From Singulisphaera sp. GP187 (GTDB lineage Bacteria > Planctomycetota > Planctomycetia > Gemmatales > Gemmataceae), in the NCBI GenBank assembly GCA_945868575.1, contig CAMBMH010000021.1, positions 1 to 36,867 of the forward strand: 36,867 nucleotides of DNA, written 5' to 3'. Of this stretch, positions 8,871-18,195 are shown one piece after another (the stretch's first letter is position 1; each line of letters begins with the position of its first letter). The notes beneath the pieces are model-generated. The model ran no database searches, had not been told where the DNA came from, and was given only the letters and a program-made list of their open reading frames with translations. The translations under genes were made by a program, and so were the position numbers.

Positions 8871-9838
8871 GGCGTGGGCGCCCCGGGAGTGACCGTAATC
8901 GTTTTGGGCATCGCACCGGGCGAAACCCCACTGGTTATATTTGAGGACCGGAAGATCAGACCACGAATCCAATTCCAGCCCATGAATGTAAAAAGAGCCA
9001 CCAGGGTGAGAATTGCTCCACCCTGAACCACCCTCATAACAACAAGCGTGTATTTGCCCGATGAGGGATCGTAGGTGAAACAGAGCATCTTGACCTGATC
9101 AACAAGGGTCCCAATCCGGTTTCCGGATGCCTCGCTCAGGGCAAGCTGCACTTGGGTCGCCGGAAAATTGATCCCCATCAGATATCGGGAAACCAGGCCG
9201 TTGGGGGTGATCGCCACGATCCCTGTCGCGTGTTGGTATTCGTCCAGTTTGGGCTCAAAGGCAAATCGGTAACCGATCGACTTGGTAAGCTTGTCAATCG
9301 ATTCCTTGGATCCTGTCCAAAAATGCCAACCGGATACCGACCTTAGCCGACCAACCGCCTCCATCATCTGGATTTTTTTCGCGCGGGCCTGTTCGGGCCC
9401 TTCGCGATCATCGAAGCTGAATACAACCAGTTCGAAATCTCTTCCTGGCTGAAAAGACGAAAGTTTAAGGGAGTCAAAAACGCCGTTTAGTACTTTGTTG
9501 CAAATGAGCCTGCACTGGAAGTACGCAGGAACCAAAAGTACAGGACGGCCAGATTGTAGAATCTCACCAAGCGTGTGAGCATCACCTGTATCATCAAGCC
9601 ACTTGTCATTAAGTGGCACGGCATCACCCAACTTTTGGTCGAAACCAACATTTTCACGCACATCGGACTGGCGATCCACACCCGGATCAATCGACCCGGG
9701 GCTGCGTGAGATGATTCTGGATTCGGTCTTTTCGGACTGGTTTTGCGCGAAAAGGCTTTGCGCAAAAAGGAAGGGAGCAACCAGAAGGCAAAGCCCCCCG
9801 GTTACCGCCATCATCCAGTTTGTCGCAAAACGCACCAT
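8867..9838 (-). CDS. SCO1/SenC-like copper chaperone with C-terminal TM helix
   Basis: A 323-residue protein with an N-terminal signal or anchor, a thioredoxin-fold SCO domain, and an extra TM helix near residue 270-290. The copper-binding motif is C-x3-C (FQCRLICNKV, near residue 110), and the partner histidine is in EYQHATGIVAI. SCO proteins deliver copper to the CuA site of subunit II, whose gene follows directly with a 4-bp overlap. The C-terminal membrane segment followed by a short proline- and threonine-rich tail is not in the classic bacterial SCO architecture, which has one N-terminal anchor. Because of its place in the cluster, a role in CuA assembly is very likely. Confidence 0.88.
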   Translation of the reverse strand: MVRFATNWMMAVTGGLCLLVAPFLFAQSLFAQNQSEKTESRIISRSPGSIDPGVDRQSDVRENVGFDQKLGDAVPLNDKWLDDTGDAHTLGEILQSGRPVLLVPAYFQCRLICNKVLNGVFDSLKLSSFQPGRDFELVVFSFDDREGPEQARAKKIQMMEAVGRLRSVSGWHFWTGSKESIDKLTKSIGYRFAFEPKLDEYQHATGIVAITPNGLVSRYLMGINFPATQVQLALSEASGNRIGTLVDQVKMLCFTYDPSSGKYTLVVMRVVQGGAILTLVALFTFMGWNWIRGLIFRSSNITSGVSPGAMPKTITVTPGAPTP

Positions 9839-9908
9839 AACCTTAATCCAATCCCTTGCTTTTCACCGCGTTAGAAACCTGATAAACCGGTTTGCTTCGG
9901 GAAGTAAA

Positions 9909-10505
9909 CTACTTCGTTGGAGCGGTCTTGAGAAGTTTCTTCTCAAGGATCAGCTTCATGCTTTCTGGCATGGTGAGCTTTTTGTCGGCCTTGAGTTTCT
10001 CGAGGAGCTCGGTTTTCCCCTTGGGATCAAGGATCATCTCGCCTTCGACAATGTTGTCCTGGCCGAGGCTTACCGGGGAGCGAACGGCACCCGAGTGGCG
10101 GGGATCAAGCAAATCCGCGCTTTCCAGGGTTGGTTCGGGAGGAAGTGCCGCCCGGGGAATACCATTTACCTGGATACGATCCACAGCCACATGGTATTCG
10201 AGCCAATCGGGATCGTTGGCTTTCTTCTCTCCTTCGTAACCGCGCTTTGCGACTGGTACAAAACGGTCGAAAAGCAATTTCTTTTGCGCTTCGAACTCGC
10301 GGGCCTTTTGCTCGGTCGCTACAGGGTCCGCAGCCACTCGCCTTTCCATCTCGAGGTTTACGAGAAACCTCCAGAGGTAATTCATGGAGAGAAATCCGGC
10401 GAAGACCGCAAGGGTAAACAACACGATGAAGACCACCACAGCCTTGTGGCTGATGTCCCGTGTTTCAACGCCTTCGCCACCAGTGGGTGCCGCATGTTCT
10501 GACAT
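9909..10505 (-). CDS. One-TM protein of the ACIII-oxidase cluster, function unknown
   Basis: This 198-residue protein has a single TM helix near residues 22-44 and a charged extramembrane domain with a helical region of alternating charges after it. I chose the ATG at 10505 because it has a strong GGGGAGA ribosome site six bases upstream. A GTG at 10538 that overlaps the ActF stop (TAGTG) would add 11 residues. The later part (LPPEPTLESADLLDPR, then GAVRSPVS and MPESMKLIL) weakly recalls a small conserved protein often found beside ACIII clusters, with PRLQ-x-P-x-DL and RIPI-x-x-AM elements. That likeness is from memory and tentative. Position suggests an accessory or assembly role. Confidence 0.75.
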   Translation of the reverse strand: MSEHAAPTGGEGVETRDISHKAVVVFIVLFTLAVFAGFLSMNYLWRFLVNLEMERRVAADPVATEQKAREFEAQKKLLFDRFVPVAKRGYEGEKKANDPDWLEYHVAVDRIQVNGIPRAALPPEPTLESADLLDPRHSGAVRSPVSLGQDNIVEGEMILDPKGKTELLEKLKADKKLTMPESMKLILEKKLLKTAPTK

Positions 10506-10537
10506 GTCGTTCTCCCCGATCCCTTCCGTTTGTGTCA

Positions 10538-11818
10538 CTAAACCCCGTAAATCGGCAGGCTATCTTCACGCTCATCGTGAAGTGGCAGCAATGGCCGTTT
10601 CGAGATGTTGCCCAAGTATACCCAGGTCCAGGCGCCACCCAGCATGGCGAGCGTGGACAAATCGAGCAGGTGAATGGACAGGTGTCCGTGATGAAACGCC
10701 CCGGCTACCTGCCAAAAGATGTCGAAAAACCGCATGACCAGCACGAAAGCGGCGATCTTCCAGATGATCTCCTTGCGACGCTTTGTTTCACGGAACAAAA
10801 GCAACAGGAAGGGGAGCAGGAAGTGGCCAAAACCAAGGATAGTGGTGATGATTTCCCAGCCACCCGTGGTTCGGGCGATGTAGTAGGGAACTTCTTCCTT
10901 GAGGTTGGCGGACCACATCAAAAGAAACTGGCTGAAGGAGATGTAGGTCCAGAAAATCACGAAACCAAGCAGGAAGCTGCCCAGGTCGCGAAGGTGATTG
11001 CGGCTCATCGACTTGTCGAACGGCGACACATCATAAAAAGCAACCAGCGCAATGATGGCAAGCGCCATAGAGCTGAGGAGCTGGCTGAAGCCAAAGATCA
11101 CAGGATACATCGTCGAGTACCAGTGGGGCTCAAGCGACATGACCCAGTCAGTGGATATGAACATAATGGTCAATCCGAAAATCAGAATGCCCGGAGCGCT
11201 GATCGCCTGCATGCGTTGCTTGATTGCTGCGCGTCGCGAAGGATCGTTTTCCCTGTCCTGTTTGTCGGAAAGATTGATCAACCAAAGCGCCATTCCAATC
11301 CATAGGGCGAAAGAAATCGCCGAACGGATGATCCAGAACGGAACATTCAGATAGCCTGATTTGCGTTGGAGGATGGGATCGTTTTGAATGACTGCGTCAG
11401 GAACGGCCCATTCGTAAAGACGGGGAGCTTCAAAGTGATGCTCCTCGACAGTCTTGGTGATGAGCTGCTTTTCACCAATCATGTCATATAAGCCAGTGAA
11501 TCCGAGAAGGACTGGCAGAAAAAGTACAGCAAGCGCAGGGAGGGTGCCGGCTGCCGCTTCGAGCAGGCGACGAATCGCATAGCCCCAAACACCACCCGAG
11601 ATGTTTTGGATCATGAGCAGAACAAGACTGCCCAAGCCAAAAGCGAACACCCACACATAGCTCGCCAGGTACGAACGGAGGAACTGTCCCGTGCCTTCAA
11701 AAAGGCCCGCGATAACCAGGCTACCAACAAGGCCACCAAGCGCAATACGCAAAGCCAGAGTTCGTCCGGTCTCGATGCGATCAAGAGTGACGGCAGGAAT
11801 TTCCGTTGGATTGGACAT
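10538..11818 (-). CDS. actF: Alternative complex III subunit ActF (NrfD-like quinol-binding membrane protein)
   Basis: A 426-residue polytopic membrane protein with about ten TM helices, of the NrfD/PsrC type. Segments such as SFALWIGMALWLINLSDKQDR and DWVMSLEPHWYSTMYPV are typical of ActF. It is the shorter of the two NrfD-like subunits in the cluster, which agrees with ActF against ActC. In alternative complex III such subunits form the membrane core for menaquinol or ubiquinol oxidation and possibly proton translocation. Its ATG overlaps the ActE stop by one base (TAATG at 11818). Confidence 0.92.
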   Translation of the reverse strand: MSNPTEIPAVTLDRIETGRTLALRIALGGLVGSLVIAGLFEGTGQFLRSYLASYVWVFAFGLGSLVLLMIQNISGGVWGYAIRRLLEAAAGTLPALAVLFLPVLLGFTGLYDMIGEKQLITKTVEEHHFEAPRLYEWAVPDAVIQNDPILQRKSGYLNVPFWIIRSAISFALWIGMALWLINLSDKQDRENDPSRRAAIKQRMQAISAPGILIFGLTIMFISTDWVMSLEPHWYSTMYPVIFGFSQLLSSMALAIIALVAFYDVSPFDKSMSRNHLRDLGSFLLGFVIFWTYISFSQFLLMWSANLKEEVPYYIARTTGGWEIITTILGFGHFLLPFLLLLFRETKRRKEIIWKIAAFVLVMRFFDIFWQVAGAFHHGHLSIHLLDLSTLAMLGGAWTWVYLGNISKRPLLPLHDEREDSLPIYGV

Positions 11819-12612
11819 TACTTGCTCCCATCCTTCCGGGCAGACACCGGAGTGGTCGAGGCGGTCAATTCGGTGTTCGGCTTGCCGCTCTCAGGTTTTT
11901 CAGGCGATGCAACCGCGACTTTGGCGGCGTCCAGATCGGAACGGGCCTTGTCGGATTGGCTGTATTGAAGTGCCCGGACATAAGCGACAATCGCCCAGCG
12001 ATCCGCCGGAGTGATCTGGGCGGAATAGCTGCCCATCGCGCCGTAACCGTTTGTGATCACGGAGTAGATGTAGCCGACTGGAACCTTCCAGAGGGGAACG
12101 CCCTTCACGCCAAGATAATTCATACCTCGGGAGTTGTGTTCGGCGGCAAATCCGTTTGGTTCGCCATCTCGACCTTTTGCGATCGTGGTGGGATAAAAAG
12201 CGGGCGGACGAAGGAAACCGCGTTGTACGATGGTGCCGTCGGCGTTTCCGGTTTGGCCATGACACACGGCGCAGTAAATATTGTACCGCTCCTGGCCACG
12301 CTTGAGGAAACCCTCATCAATGGTCAGCTTCGCGGGGAAGGTGTCGTGATACTGGGCGGCGACAGTTTCGGGCTTGGTGCTGTCAAGGGTGGGAGCGCCT
12401 TCCACCTTGCCAGTGTAGAGGTGGCCATCTTCCTGAAGGAAGTCCTCGCCTTGGGCCACAACGCCTATCTCAAAAGGACGGCTTCCGCGGCCATCGGCGA
12501 AAAAGCTGTTCCCCTGTTGGGCCTTGACCTTCGGTTGCACGGCCATTTTCTGCCAGCATCCCGTCATGGACAACGCGGCAAAAAGGCAGGTGGCAAGCCA
12601 AATGCGGCTCAT
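11818..12612 (-). CDS. actE: Alternative complex III subunit ActE (mono-haem cytochrome c lipoprotein)
   Basis: From the ATG at 12612 the protein has 264 residues. It starts with a lipoprotein signal ending in LSMTGC, so it should be anchored by lipid on the outer face of the membrane. One haem c site, CAVCH, lies near residue 133, with a methionine-containing loop after it (YNYLG-type region) and a further helix. ActE carries electrons from the complex to the oxidase. An alternative ATG at 12633 overlaps the ActD stop by one base and adds seven residues before the signal. I prefer 12612 because AGGA lies seven bases upstream and gives a standard lipoprotein leader. The C-terminal tail is charged and low-complexity. 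Confidence 0.9.
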   Translation of the reverse strand: MSRIWLATCLFAALSMTGCWQKMAVQPKVKAQQGNSFFADGRGSRPFEIGVVAQGEDFLQEDGHLYTGKVEGAPTLDSTKPETVAAQYHDTFPAKLTIDEGFLKRGQERYNIYCAVCHGQTGNADGTIVQRGFLRPPAFYPTTIAKGRDGEPNGFAAEHNSRGMNYLGVKGVPLWKVPVGYIYSVITNGYGAMGSYSAQITPADRWAIVAYVRALQYSQSDKARSDLDAAKVAVASPEKPESGKPNTELTASTTPVSARKDGSK

Positions 12613-12632
12613 GTTGGTGTTCCTGCAGTTCA

Positions 12633-13250
12633 TTAGAGGGGCACCTCCGTCACGGACAGCGGCTTGAGCCCCTGAAGGAAATGCTCGGTGGCTTCCCGAT
12701 CGAAGGTCGGATCGGTTGCTTCGATGCAGATGAAAAACCGGTCGCTGGAAGCCCGCTCAAACTTCTTGTTGTTGAAGAGCGGATGGTGCGGCAGTGGATA
12801 ACCATTGAGAATCAACATCCCAAACAGCGCGGTGAACGCCGAGAAAAGGATGGTCATTTCAAATATAGGCGGGATAAACGCAGGCCACGAAAAGAAAGGC
12901 CGACCCGCGATATTCATCCGGTAGTTGAACGAAAGCATATTTCCTGTCAGGGTCGATACGGTTCCGTCAAGAAGCGGATCGAGCGAATCGGGATGGGCAC
13001 CAGCCGTGAGTGTCTGGAGGAAGAAGGCGCAGGTCGCGCCAGTCAGACCGCCAATAAACACCAGAACCGGAAGCCATGTGCGTTTGTGCCCGACAGCTTC
13101 CCACAACCCTTCCACAGGGAACGGGGAGTAGGCCTCCACCTTGGTGAAGCCCTCCTTGCGGACAGCGTTGGCCGCGTCAAAGACGGCCTGGGTCGTTTCG
13201 AACTCTGCCAGAAGGCCAAAGAGTCCGGGTTTTTCGGTTTTCGTGCTCAT
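12633..13250 (-). CDS. actD: Alternative complex III subunit ActD (DUF3341 family)
   Basis: A 205-residue protein with an N-terminal soluble domain (LFGLLAEFETTQAVFDAANA) and two TM helices, one in LPVLVFIGGLTGATCAFFL and one in IPPIFEMTILFSAFTALFGM. Size, helix count and sequence match ActD. The N-terminal region is the typical one of this family, in which it sits beside the membrane subunits ActC and ActF. The gene overlaps actC by 4 bp and actE starts at its stop. No cofactor motif is present, so the role is structural. Confidence 0.92.
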   Translation of the reverse strand: MSTKTEKPGLFGLLAEFETTQAVFDAANAVRKEGFTKVEAYSPFPVEGLWEAVGHKRTWLPVLVFIGGLTGATCAFFLQTLTAGAHPDSLDPLLDGTVSTLTGNMLSFNYRMNIAGRPFFSWPAFIPPIFEMTILFSAFTALFGMLILNGYPLPHHPLFNNKKFERASSDRFFICIEATDPTFDREATEHFLQGLKPLSVTEVPL

Positions 13251-14668
13251 GCGTGCGCCCCCTCGTGATGGGTGCCGTGGCTTGAATGGCCGTGCTCGTC
13301 ACCGTCGTGGTGAACATGCGATTCGGGAATCAGGTGCTTCATTTCGAAGGCGGAAATCATCGGCACAAATCTCATGAACAGGAACATGAGCGAACCGAAG
13401 AGACCAAAGGTTCCGATGTAGGTCGTGATGTCCCAGAAGGTCGGAGCGTATTGGCCCCAGCTCGACGGAATGAAGTCACGCTGGAGCGCCATCAGAATCA
13501 CAAACCGTTCCAACCACATCCCAATATTGATGATGATCGAGATGATGAACAACAGGGTGACATTAAGGCGCACCGACCGCAACCAGAGAAGCTGTGGGAT
13601 GATGCCGTTGCAAAGGATCAGCAACCAGTAGTAGATCCCGTAAGGACCAAACGCACGGTTGAGCATGAAGAGCCCCTGCTCATATTCATTGGCGCTGTAG
13701 TAGGCAAAGAAGGCTTCACAGCCGTAGCCATAGAACACCATCAGGCCTGTAACGAGCATGACCTTCGCCATGTTGTCAAGGTGCTTGTCGGTGATGAAGT
13801 CCTTCATGCCGTAAGCTGCGCGAACGGGAACCGCAAGAGTTACCACCATCGCAAAACCCGAGAATACCGCACCCGCGACGAAGTAAGGTGGGAAAATCGT
13901 CGCGTGCCAACCAGGAAGGTTGCCCACTGCGAAGTCGAACGAAACGATCGTATGCACCGAAAGAACCAGCGGGGTGCTAAGACCAGCCAACATGAGGTAG
14001 GTGTTCTCATAGCGGTGCCAGTGCATCGCCGCGCCACGCCACCCAAGACTCAGGATACCATAGACCCGCTTGACCCAAATGTTCTTGGCGCGATCACGAA
14101 TGCTGGCAAAGTCGGGGATCAGACCGGTGTACCAAAAAAGGAGCGACACGGTGGCATAGGTCGACACCGCAAACACATCCCACATCAGCGGACTGCGGAA
14201 CTGGGGCCAAAGCTGCATCGTGTTTGGCAATGGCAAAAGATAGTAAAAGAACCAGGGACGACCCATGTGCGCCAGGGGATAGATCCCCGCGCAAGCCACC
14301 GCGAACAGCGTCATCGCTTCGGCGAAACGGTTGATCGAGGTGCGCCACTGTTGATGGAAGAGCAAAAGGATCGCAGAAATCAGCGTGCCCGCGTGGCCGA
14401 TACCGATCCACCACACGAAGTTGATGATGTCAAAACCCCAACCCACAGGGATGTTCACACCCCAGACGCCGATGCCTTCGTAAAGCAACCAGGTCAACCC
14501 CGCGAGGAGCGCCTGGAGCACAACGAACGCCATGGCAAAACCGACAAACCAGCCCTTGGGCGTCGGCCCAAGAACCACGGCGTCGATCTTCTCGCCAATT
14601 GTGTCGAATTTGTAGCCCGGATTGATGACGGGAATGTCGTCAGTCAGAGCGGTTTGCGTTGCGGCCAT
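13247..14668 (-). CDS. actC: Alternative complex III subunit ActC (NrfD-like, long form)
   Basis: A 473-residue polytopic membrane protein with about ten TM helices. It is recognisable as ActC by segments such as WWIGIGHAGTLISAILLLF and GMWLERFVILMALQRDFIPS. In known complexes ActC pairs with the iron-sulphur end of ActB and holds the quinol site. The C-terminus carries a histidine-rich tail (HVHHDGDEHGHSSHGTHHEG), which is unusual. It begins six bases after the actB stop and overlaps actD by 4 bp. Confidence 0.93.
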   Translation of the reverse strand: MAATQTALTDDIPVINPGYKFDTIGEKIDAVVLGPTPKGWFVGFAMAFVVLQALLAGLTWLLYEGIGVWGVNIPVGWGFDIINFVWWIGIGHAGTLISAILLLFHQQWRTSINRFAEAMTLFAVACAGIYPLAHMGRPWFFYYLLPLPNTMQLWPQFRSPLMWDVFAVSTYATVSLLFWYTGLIPDFASIRDRAKNIWVKRVYGILSLGWRGAAMHWHRYENTYLMLAGLSTPLVLSVHTIVSFDFAVGNLPGWHATIFPPYFVAGAVFSGFAMVVTLAVPVRAAYGMKDFITDKHLDNMAKVMLVTGLMVFYGYGCEAFFAYYSANEYEQGLFMLNRAFGPYGIYYWLLILCNGIIPQLLWLRSVRLNVTLLFIISIIINIGMWLERFVILMALQRDFIPSSWGQYAPTFWDITTYIGTFGLFGSLMFLFMRFVPMISAFEMKHLIPESHVHHDGDEHGHSSHGTHHEGAHA

Positions 14669-14674
14669 CTGGCA

Positions 14675-17600
14675 TTACCCCTTCTTTTCGGCAAAGGCGG
14701 CGACGTAGGCGGGGTTCGGATTCCGCAGGGCCGCTAGGTAGGTGGTCCGGGGGACGGTATTCAGCTCTTCGAGAAGGCTGTAATGCGTCTTCGAGCGCTT
14801 CGAATCTTCGCGGAGGCGATGAATCGCGCTGTGGTGATCGTTGAGATCACCAAAAATGATCGAACCTGAGGGGCACGATTGTTGACAGGCGGACTTGACC
14901 GCGCCGTCCTTGATCTGGACCCGGGTCATTCCTTCCGGGGTCTTGCCGTTGTTCGCTTCGAGTTCGCTTGGACGGGCCAGGCGACCACCGCCCTTGGCGT
15001 CGATCTCGCGTACCGCCTTCTTGTGGGCGTCGATCTCGGCATTACGGATGCGCTGGACACAGTAAGTACACTTCTCCATCACACCACGGGTCCGGACCGA
15101 AACCTCGGGGTTGTTGAGCAACTTGAGGCTCGGAGTCGTGTAGTCGGTGTATTGGAAGAAGTTGAAACGACGGACCTTGTAAGGACAGTTGTTCGAGCAG
15201 TAGCGGGTTCCGACGCAGCGGTTGTACGCCATGTCGTTAAGGCCATCGTAGCTGTGAACAGTCGCCGCTACAGGACAAACCTGTTCGCAGGGAGCATTTT
15301 CACACTGCATGCAAGGCAATGGAAGGAACTGGGCCTCGATGTGGGCGGGTTTGTCGGGTGCCCCGACAAAGTAGCGGTCGACCCGGATCCAGTGCATTTC
15401 ACGACCACGGGTGACTTCGAACTTGCCCACAACCGGAATGTTGTTCTCCGCCTGGCAGGCCACAACGCAAGAGTTGCAACCGGTGCATGTGGTGAGGTCG
15501 ATCAACAGGCCCCACTTGTGTGTCCCGGTGTATTGATAGCCCTTGAGCGGTGGAAGGATGTTGTCTTTGGAAACCACCGCAAGAGAAGTCTTGCCATGGT
15601 CGTCCTTGTGTTCCTTATCCGCGTGGGCATGCTCGGCGTGGCCATGATCATCCTGTTTGGCGTGTTCGTGACCGGCATGGTCATCGTGCGCATCATGCGC
15701 ATTGCCATGGGACTTTTGCGCCCATTCAGGATTCTTTTTGTTTTGTTCAACAGTCCCCACCCGGACAGGTTCGCGACCCTCCATCGAGTGGTGACCCTGG
15801 GTACAGGCAAGGATGTGTTCCTTGTCGGTTCGGAAAGCCTTCACCCCTGATTGGACCCAGGGGCTTGACGAGGTTCGCAACTTGTAGGTGTTGAAACCGA
15901 TCACATCGCCTTGCTTGCCCGAGGCGATCCCGTCAAACTTTTCGTTCTTTGGGGTGATGTTTCCACCGACGCGGCCGGCTTTCTTGCGGCCGTAACCCAA
16001 TTGCACGACAACAGCGCTATCGGGCAGACCGGGCAGAATCCAGACAGGCAGTTTGAGCTCGAGCTTTTCCTTGCTGCCGGGTTGGTCGATCTGGAAGCTG
16101 AGGACCTCAACGATCGCGCGTCCGTGCTCGCCACCGGTGGTTCCAAAGTCCTTCGCCGGAGCGATATATTTCGGATCGGTGCTGTATCCCTTTCGAAGGG
16201 AAATCTTCAGCTCTTCAGCGGTCTTGTAGTTCATGTAGGCCGCATTGTCCCAAGTGATCTTGGACAAGGGCTTGGGCAGCTCCATCAGCCAACCATTGTT
16301 GGCGAAGCGACCATCATAGATCGATTCGTCCGCGCGGAAGACCAGCTCGAGGCTATCCTTCGAGGCGGCAGGCGCGCTGTTGATGGTAACCGAGTTGGCG
16401 GCGCCTTCGACTCCGCGGACCGCCACGGGCTTGGCGACCGAACCCGCGATGACGCCATCGTGAACTGAACGGCGCCACCATTTTTCAAAGCCAGCCGCAC
16501 TCTGATAGGCGGGGTTGGCTTTGTATTCGGCGGACCATTTACGACGAACGAGCTCGTAACCCATCTTGATCTCATCGCCTACCAGGTCGGCGAAAAGTTC
16601 CAGAGGCGAGTGAGCGTTGTACAAAGGCGCGATCAAAGGCTGCTGGATGGTTACAGTACCATCGTGACCCTTGATGTCTCCCCAGGATTCCAGCCAATGG
16701 GCGGCGGGAAGACGCCATTCGCAAGCGTGCGCGGTTTCGTCCTGATAGGTTCCCACATAAGCGGTCGTCTTGACCGATTTGAGACCAGTGGTAAACGCGC
16801 CCAAAAGGTCGGCGGGTGCGGTGTGAACCGGGTTGGCCTCGACGATGAGAAGGAATTCGACTTCCTTGGAGCCGATCGCCTTGACCAGGTCGCCAAAGCT
16901 GCGACCAGCAGCCAAAGGACGGCCAGCCGCAAGAGGCTCGACATAGTTGACGGTGGAACCGATATTGCCCAGTTCCTGATTGATCAGCGCGACCAGGGTT
17001 TGGGCCGCGGCGGGTATGTGATCCCCGGCAACCACCAGGGTAGATCCCTTGGGACGGTCGGTTGGGGTCGAGACCAGATCCGAACGCTTGCGCAGGTCGG
17101 CGGCAACCACCTTGGCCCACTTTTTGGCGGACTCATCGGCGGGAACCTTGTCCGCACCCAACACACCCAGTTCAGCCGCAAGGGCCGCAACATAAGCCGG
17201 GATTTGCGAAACACGGGCGGGGTGACGATGGTCGGCCTTCGTGCCGGTCACCGTCTGCATGCACTCGACCGCATAGAGGCGGTTCATTCCCTTGCCTGGT
17301 TCGACCGCATCGGGGGTTTCCACCCCGCGACGGGATGCAAACTGGCGGGAATAAGCAGCCTGACCAGGGCCGGCACCGAGGAAATCACCTTCAAAAGTGA
17401 CGACCACATCGGCCTTTTTGAAGTCATAGACAGGCTGGACGGCTTTGCCAAAAGCAGCTTTGGTGCCCGCGTAAACCTCATCGGAGGCTAGGGGTTCATA
17501 TTCGTGCCAAACCGCTTTGGGGAACTTCTTGAGGAACAACTCAAGCTGCCCCGCAAGGGTCGGACTGGTGATGGTTTCTGTCAGGATGCGGACGCCTTTG

Positions 17601-18181
17601 CCCTCTGGCAGTTGAGCGAGCGCGGCGCGAAGACTGTTACAGGCATCCTCAAAAGAGGTGGGGGCTCCCGCCCTGTTCGCGGTCCAGGCACGATCAGGAT
17701 CGTACATCCCAAGCAGCGATGCCTGGGCATAGATGTCGGTGCCGCCAAGGCTTGATGGGTGGGCTGCGTTGCCTTCGAGCTTCACGGGACGACCGTCATA
17801 GCTCTTGACAAGTACGCCCGTGCCGTAGCCCGACAGGGGGAATGCGGTGGCGAAGTTGACAGGCGCGCCTTGGAGAACCCCTTCTGTGTCGACCACATTG
17901 GGAACGATGGTTCCCGAGGGTTGGCGACAGCCAGTCATTCCGGCCAGAGCAAGCGATGCACCCATCAGGCCGAGGAATTTGCGACGGGAAACGGGGTCGG
18001 TAAATTCGGCGGCGAACCGCGGGAATTCCCGTTGAACCATTTCGTCGAAATTCTTTTCGCCCGAATATTCCTCGAGGCTGCGCCAGAACTTGGGAGCAAC
18101 GGAGGGGGTTTCAGTGGCAAGAACTGCCGTCTCCGGGGAAATGCCTTCCGGAGCCGACACCTCATAATTGGCGTTAGCCAT
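14675..18181 (-). CDS. actB: Alternative complex III subunit ActB (molybdopterin-family and Fe-S protein)
   Basis: From the ATG at 18181 the protein has 1168 residues. A twin-arginine motif (SRRKFLGLMGASLALAG) lies internally near residues 65-82, followed by a lipobox-like TGC. The long middle part resembles molybdopterin oxidoreductases. The end carries four cysteine clusters for Fe-S centres: CTGCNSCVVACQ, CMQCENAPCEQVCP, CVGTRYCSNNCP and CTYCVQRI...CQQSCPSG. ActB gives the electron path from the membrane subunits to ActA. In described complexes the molybdopterin domain lacks the cofactor. A histidine- and aspartate-rich linker separates the two halves (about 15585-15720). An upstream start at 18217 would overlap actA; I reject it because the family's N-terminus fits 18181. 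Confidence 0.94.
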   Translation of the reverse strand: MANANYEVSAPEGISPETAVLATETPSVAPKFWRSLEEYSGEKNFDEMVQREFPRFAAEFTDPVSRRKFLGLMGASLALAGMTGCRQPSGTIVPNVVDTEGVLQGAPVNFATAFPLSGYGTGVLVKSYDGRPVKLEGNAAHPSSLGGTDIYAQASLLGMYDPDRAWTANRAGAPTSFEDACNSLRAALAQLPEGKGVRILTETITSPTLAGQLELFLKKFPKAVWHEYEPLASDEVYAGTKAAFGKAVQPVYDFKKADVVVTFEGDFLGAGPGQAAYSRQFASRRGVETPDAVEPGKGMNRLYAVECMQTVTGTKADHRHPARVSQIPAYVAALAAELGVLGADKVPADESAKKWAKVVAADLRKRSDLVSTPTDRPKGSTLVVAGDHIPAAAQTLVALINQELGNIGSTVNYVEPLAAGRPLAAGRSFGDLVKAIGSKEVEFLLIVEANPVHTAPADLLGAFTTGLKSVKTTAYVGTYQDETAHACEWRLPAAHWLESWGDIKGHDGTVTIQQPLIAPLYNAHSPLELFADLVGDEIKMGYELVRRKWSAEYKANPAYQSAAGFEKWWRRSVHDGVIAGSVAKPVAVRGVEGAANSVTINSAPAASKDSLELVFRADESIYDGRFANNGWLMELPKPLSKITWDNAAYMNYKTAEELKISLRKGYSTDPKYIAPAKDFGTTGGEHGRAIVEVLSFQIDQPGSKEKLELKLPVWILPGLPDSAVVVQLGYGRKKAGRVGGNITPKNEKFDGIASGKQGDVIGFNTYKLRTSSSPWVQSGVKAFRTDKEHILACTQGHHSMEGREPVRVGTVEQNKKNPEWAQKSHGNAHDAHDDHAGHEHAKQDDHGHAEHAHADKEHKDDHGKTSLAVVSKDNILPPLKGYQYTGTHKWGLLIDLTTCTGCNSCVVACQAENNIPVVGKFEVTRGREMHWIRVDRYFVGAPDKPAHIEAQFLPLPCMQCENAPCEQVCPVAATVHSYDGLNDMAYNRCVGTRYCSNNCPYKVRRFNFFQYTDYTTPSLKLLNNPEVSVRTRGVMEKCTYCVQRIRNAEIDAHKKAVREIDAKGGGRLARPSELEANNGKTPEGMTRVQIKDGAVKSACQQSCPSGSIIFGDLNDHHSAIHRLREDSKRSKTHYSLLEELNTVPRTTYLAALRNPNPAYVAAFAEKKG

Positions 18182-18195
18182 GTGGGGGTTCCCGT

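Noticed and set aside
7794-8972. Longer start for oxidase subunit II at 8972
   Set aside because: It would overlap the SCO gene by about 100 bases and precede the first TM helix with a non-signal segment; 8870 fits the ATGA coupling.
13286-14737. 483-codon frame on the plus strand opposite actC
   Set aside because: It mirrors the actC coding frame, is rich in R, H and D as shadow frames are, and actC is well supported.
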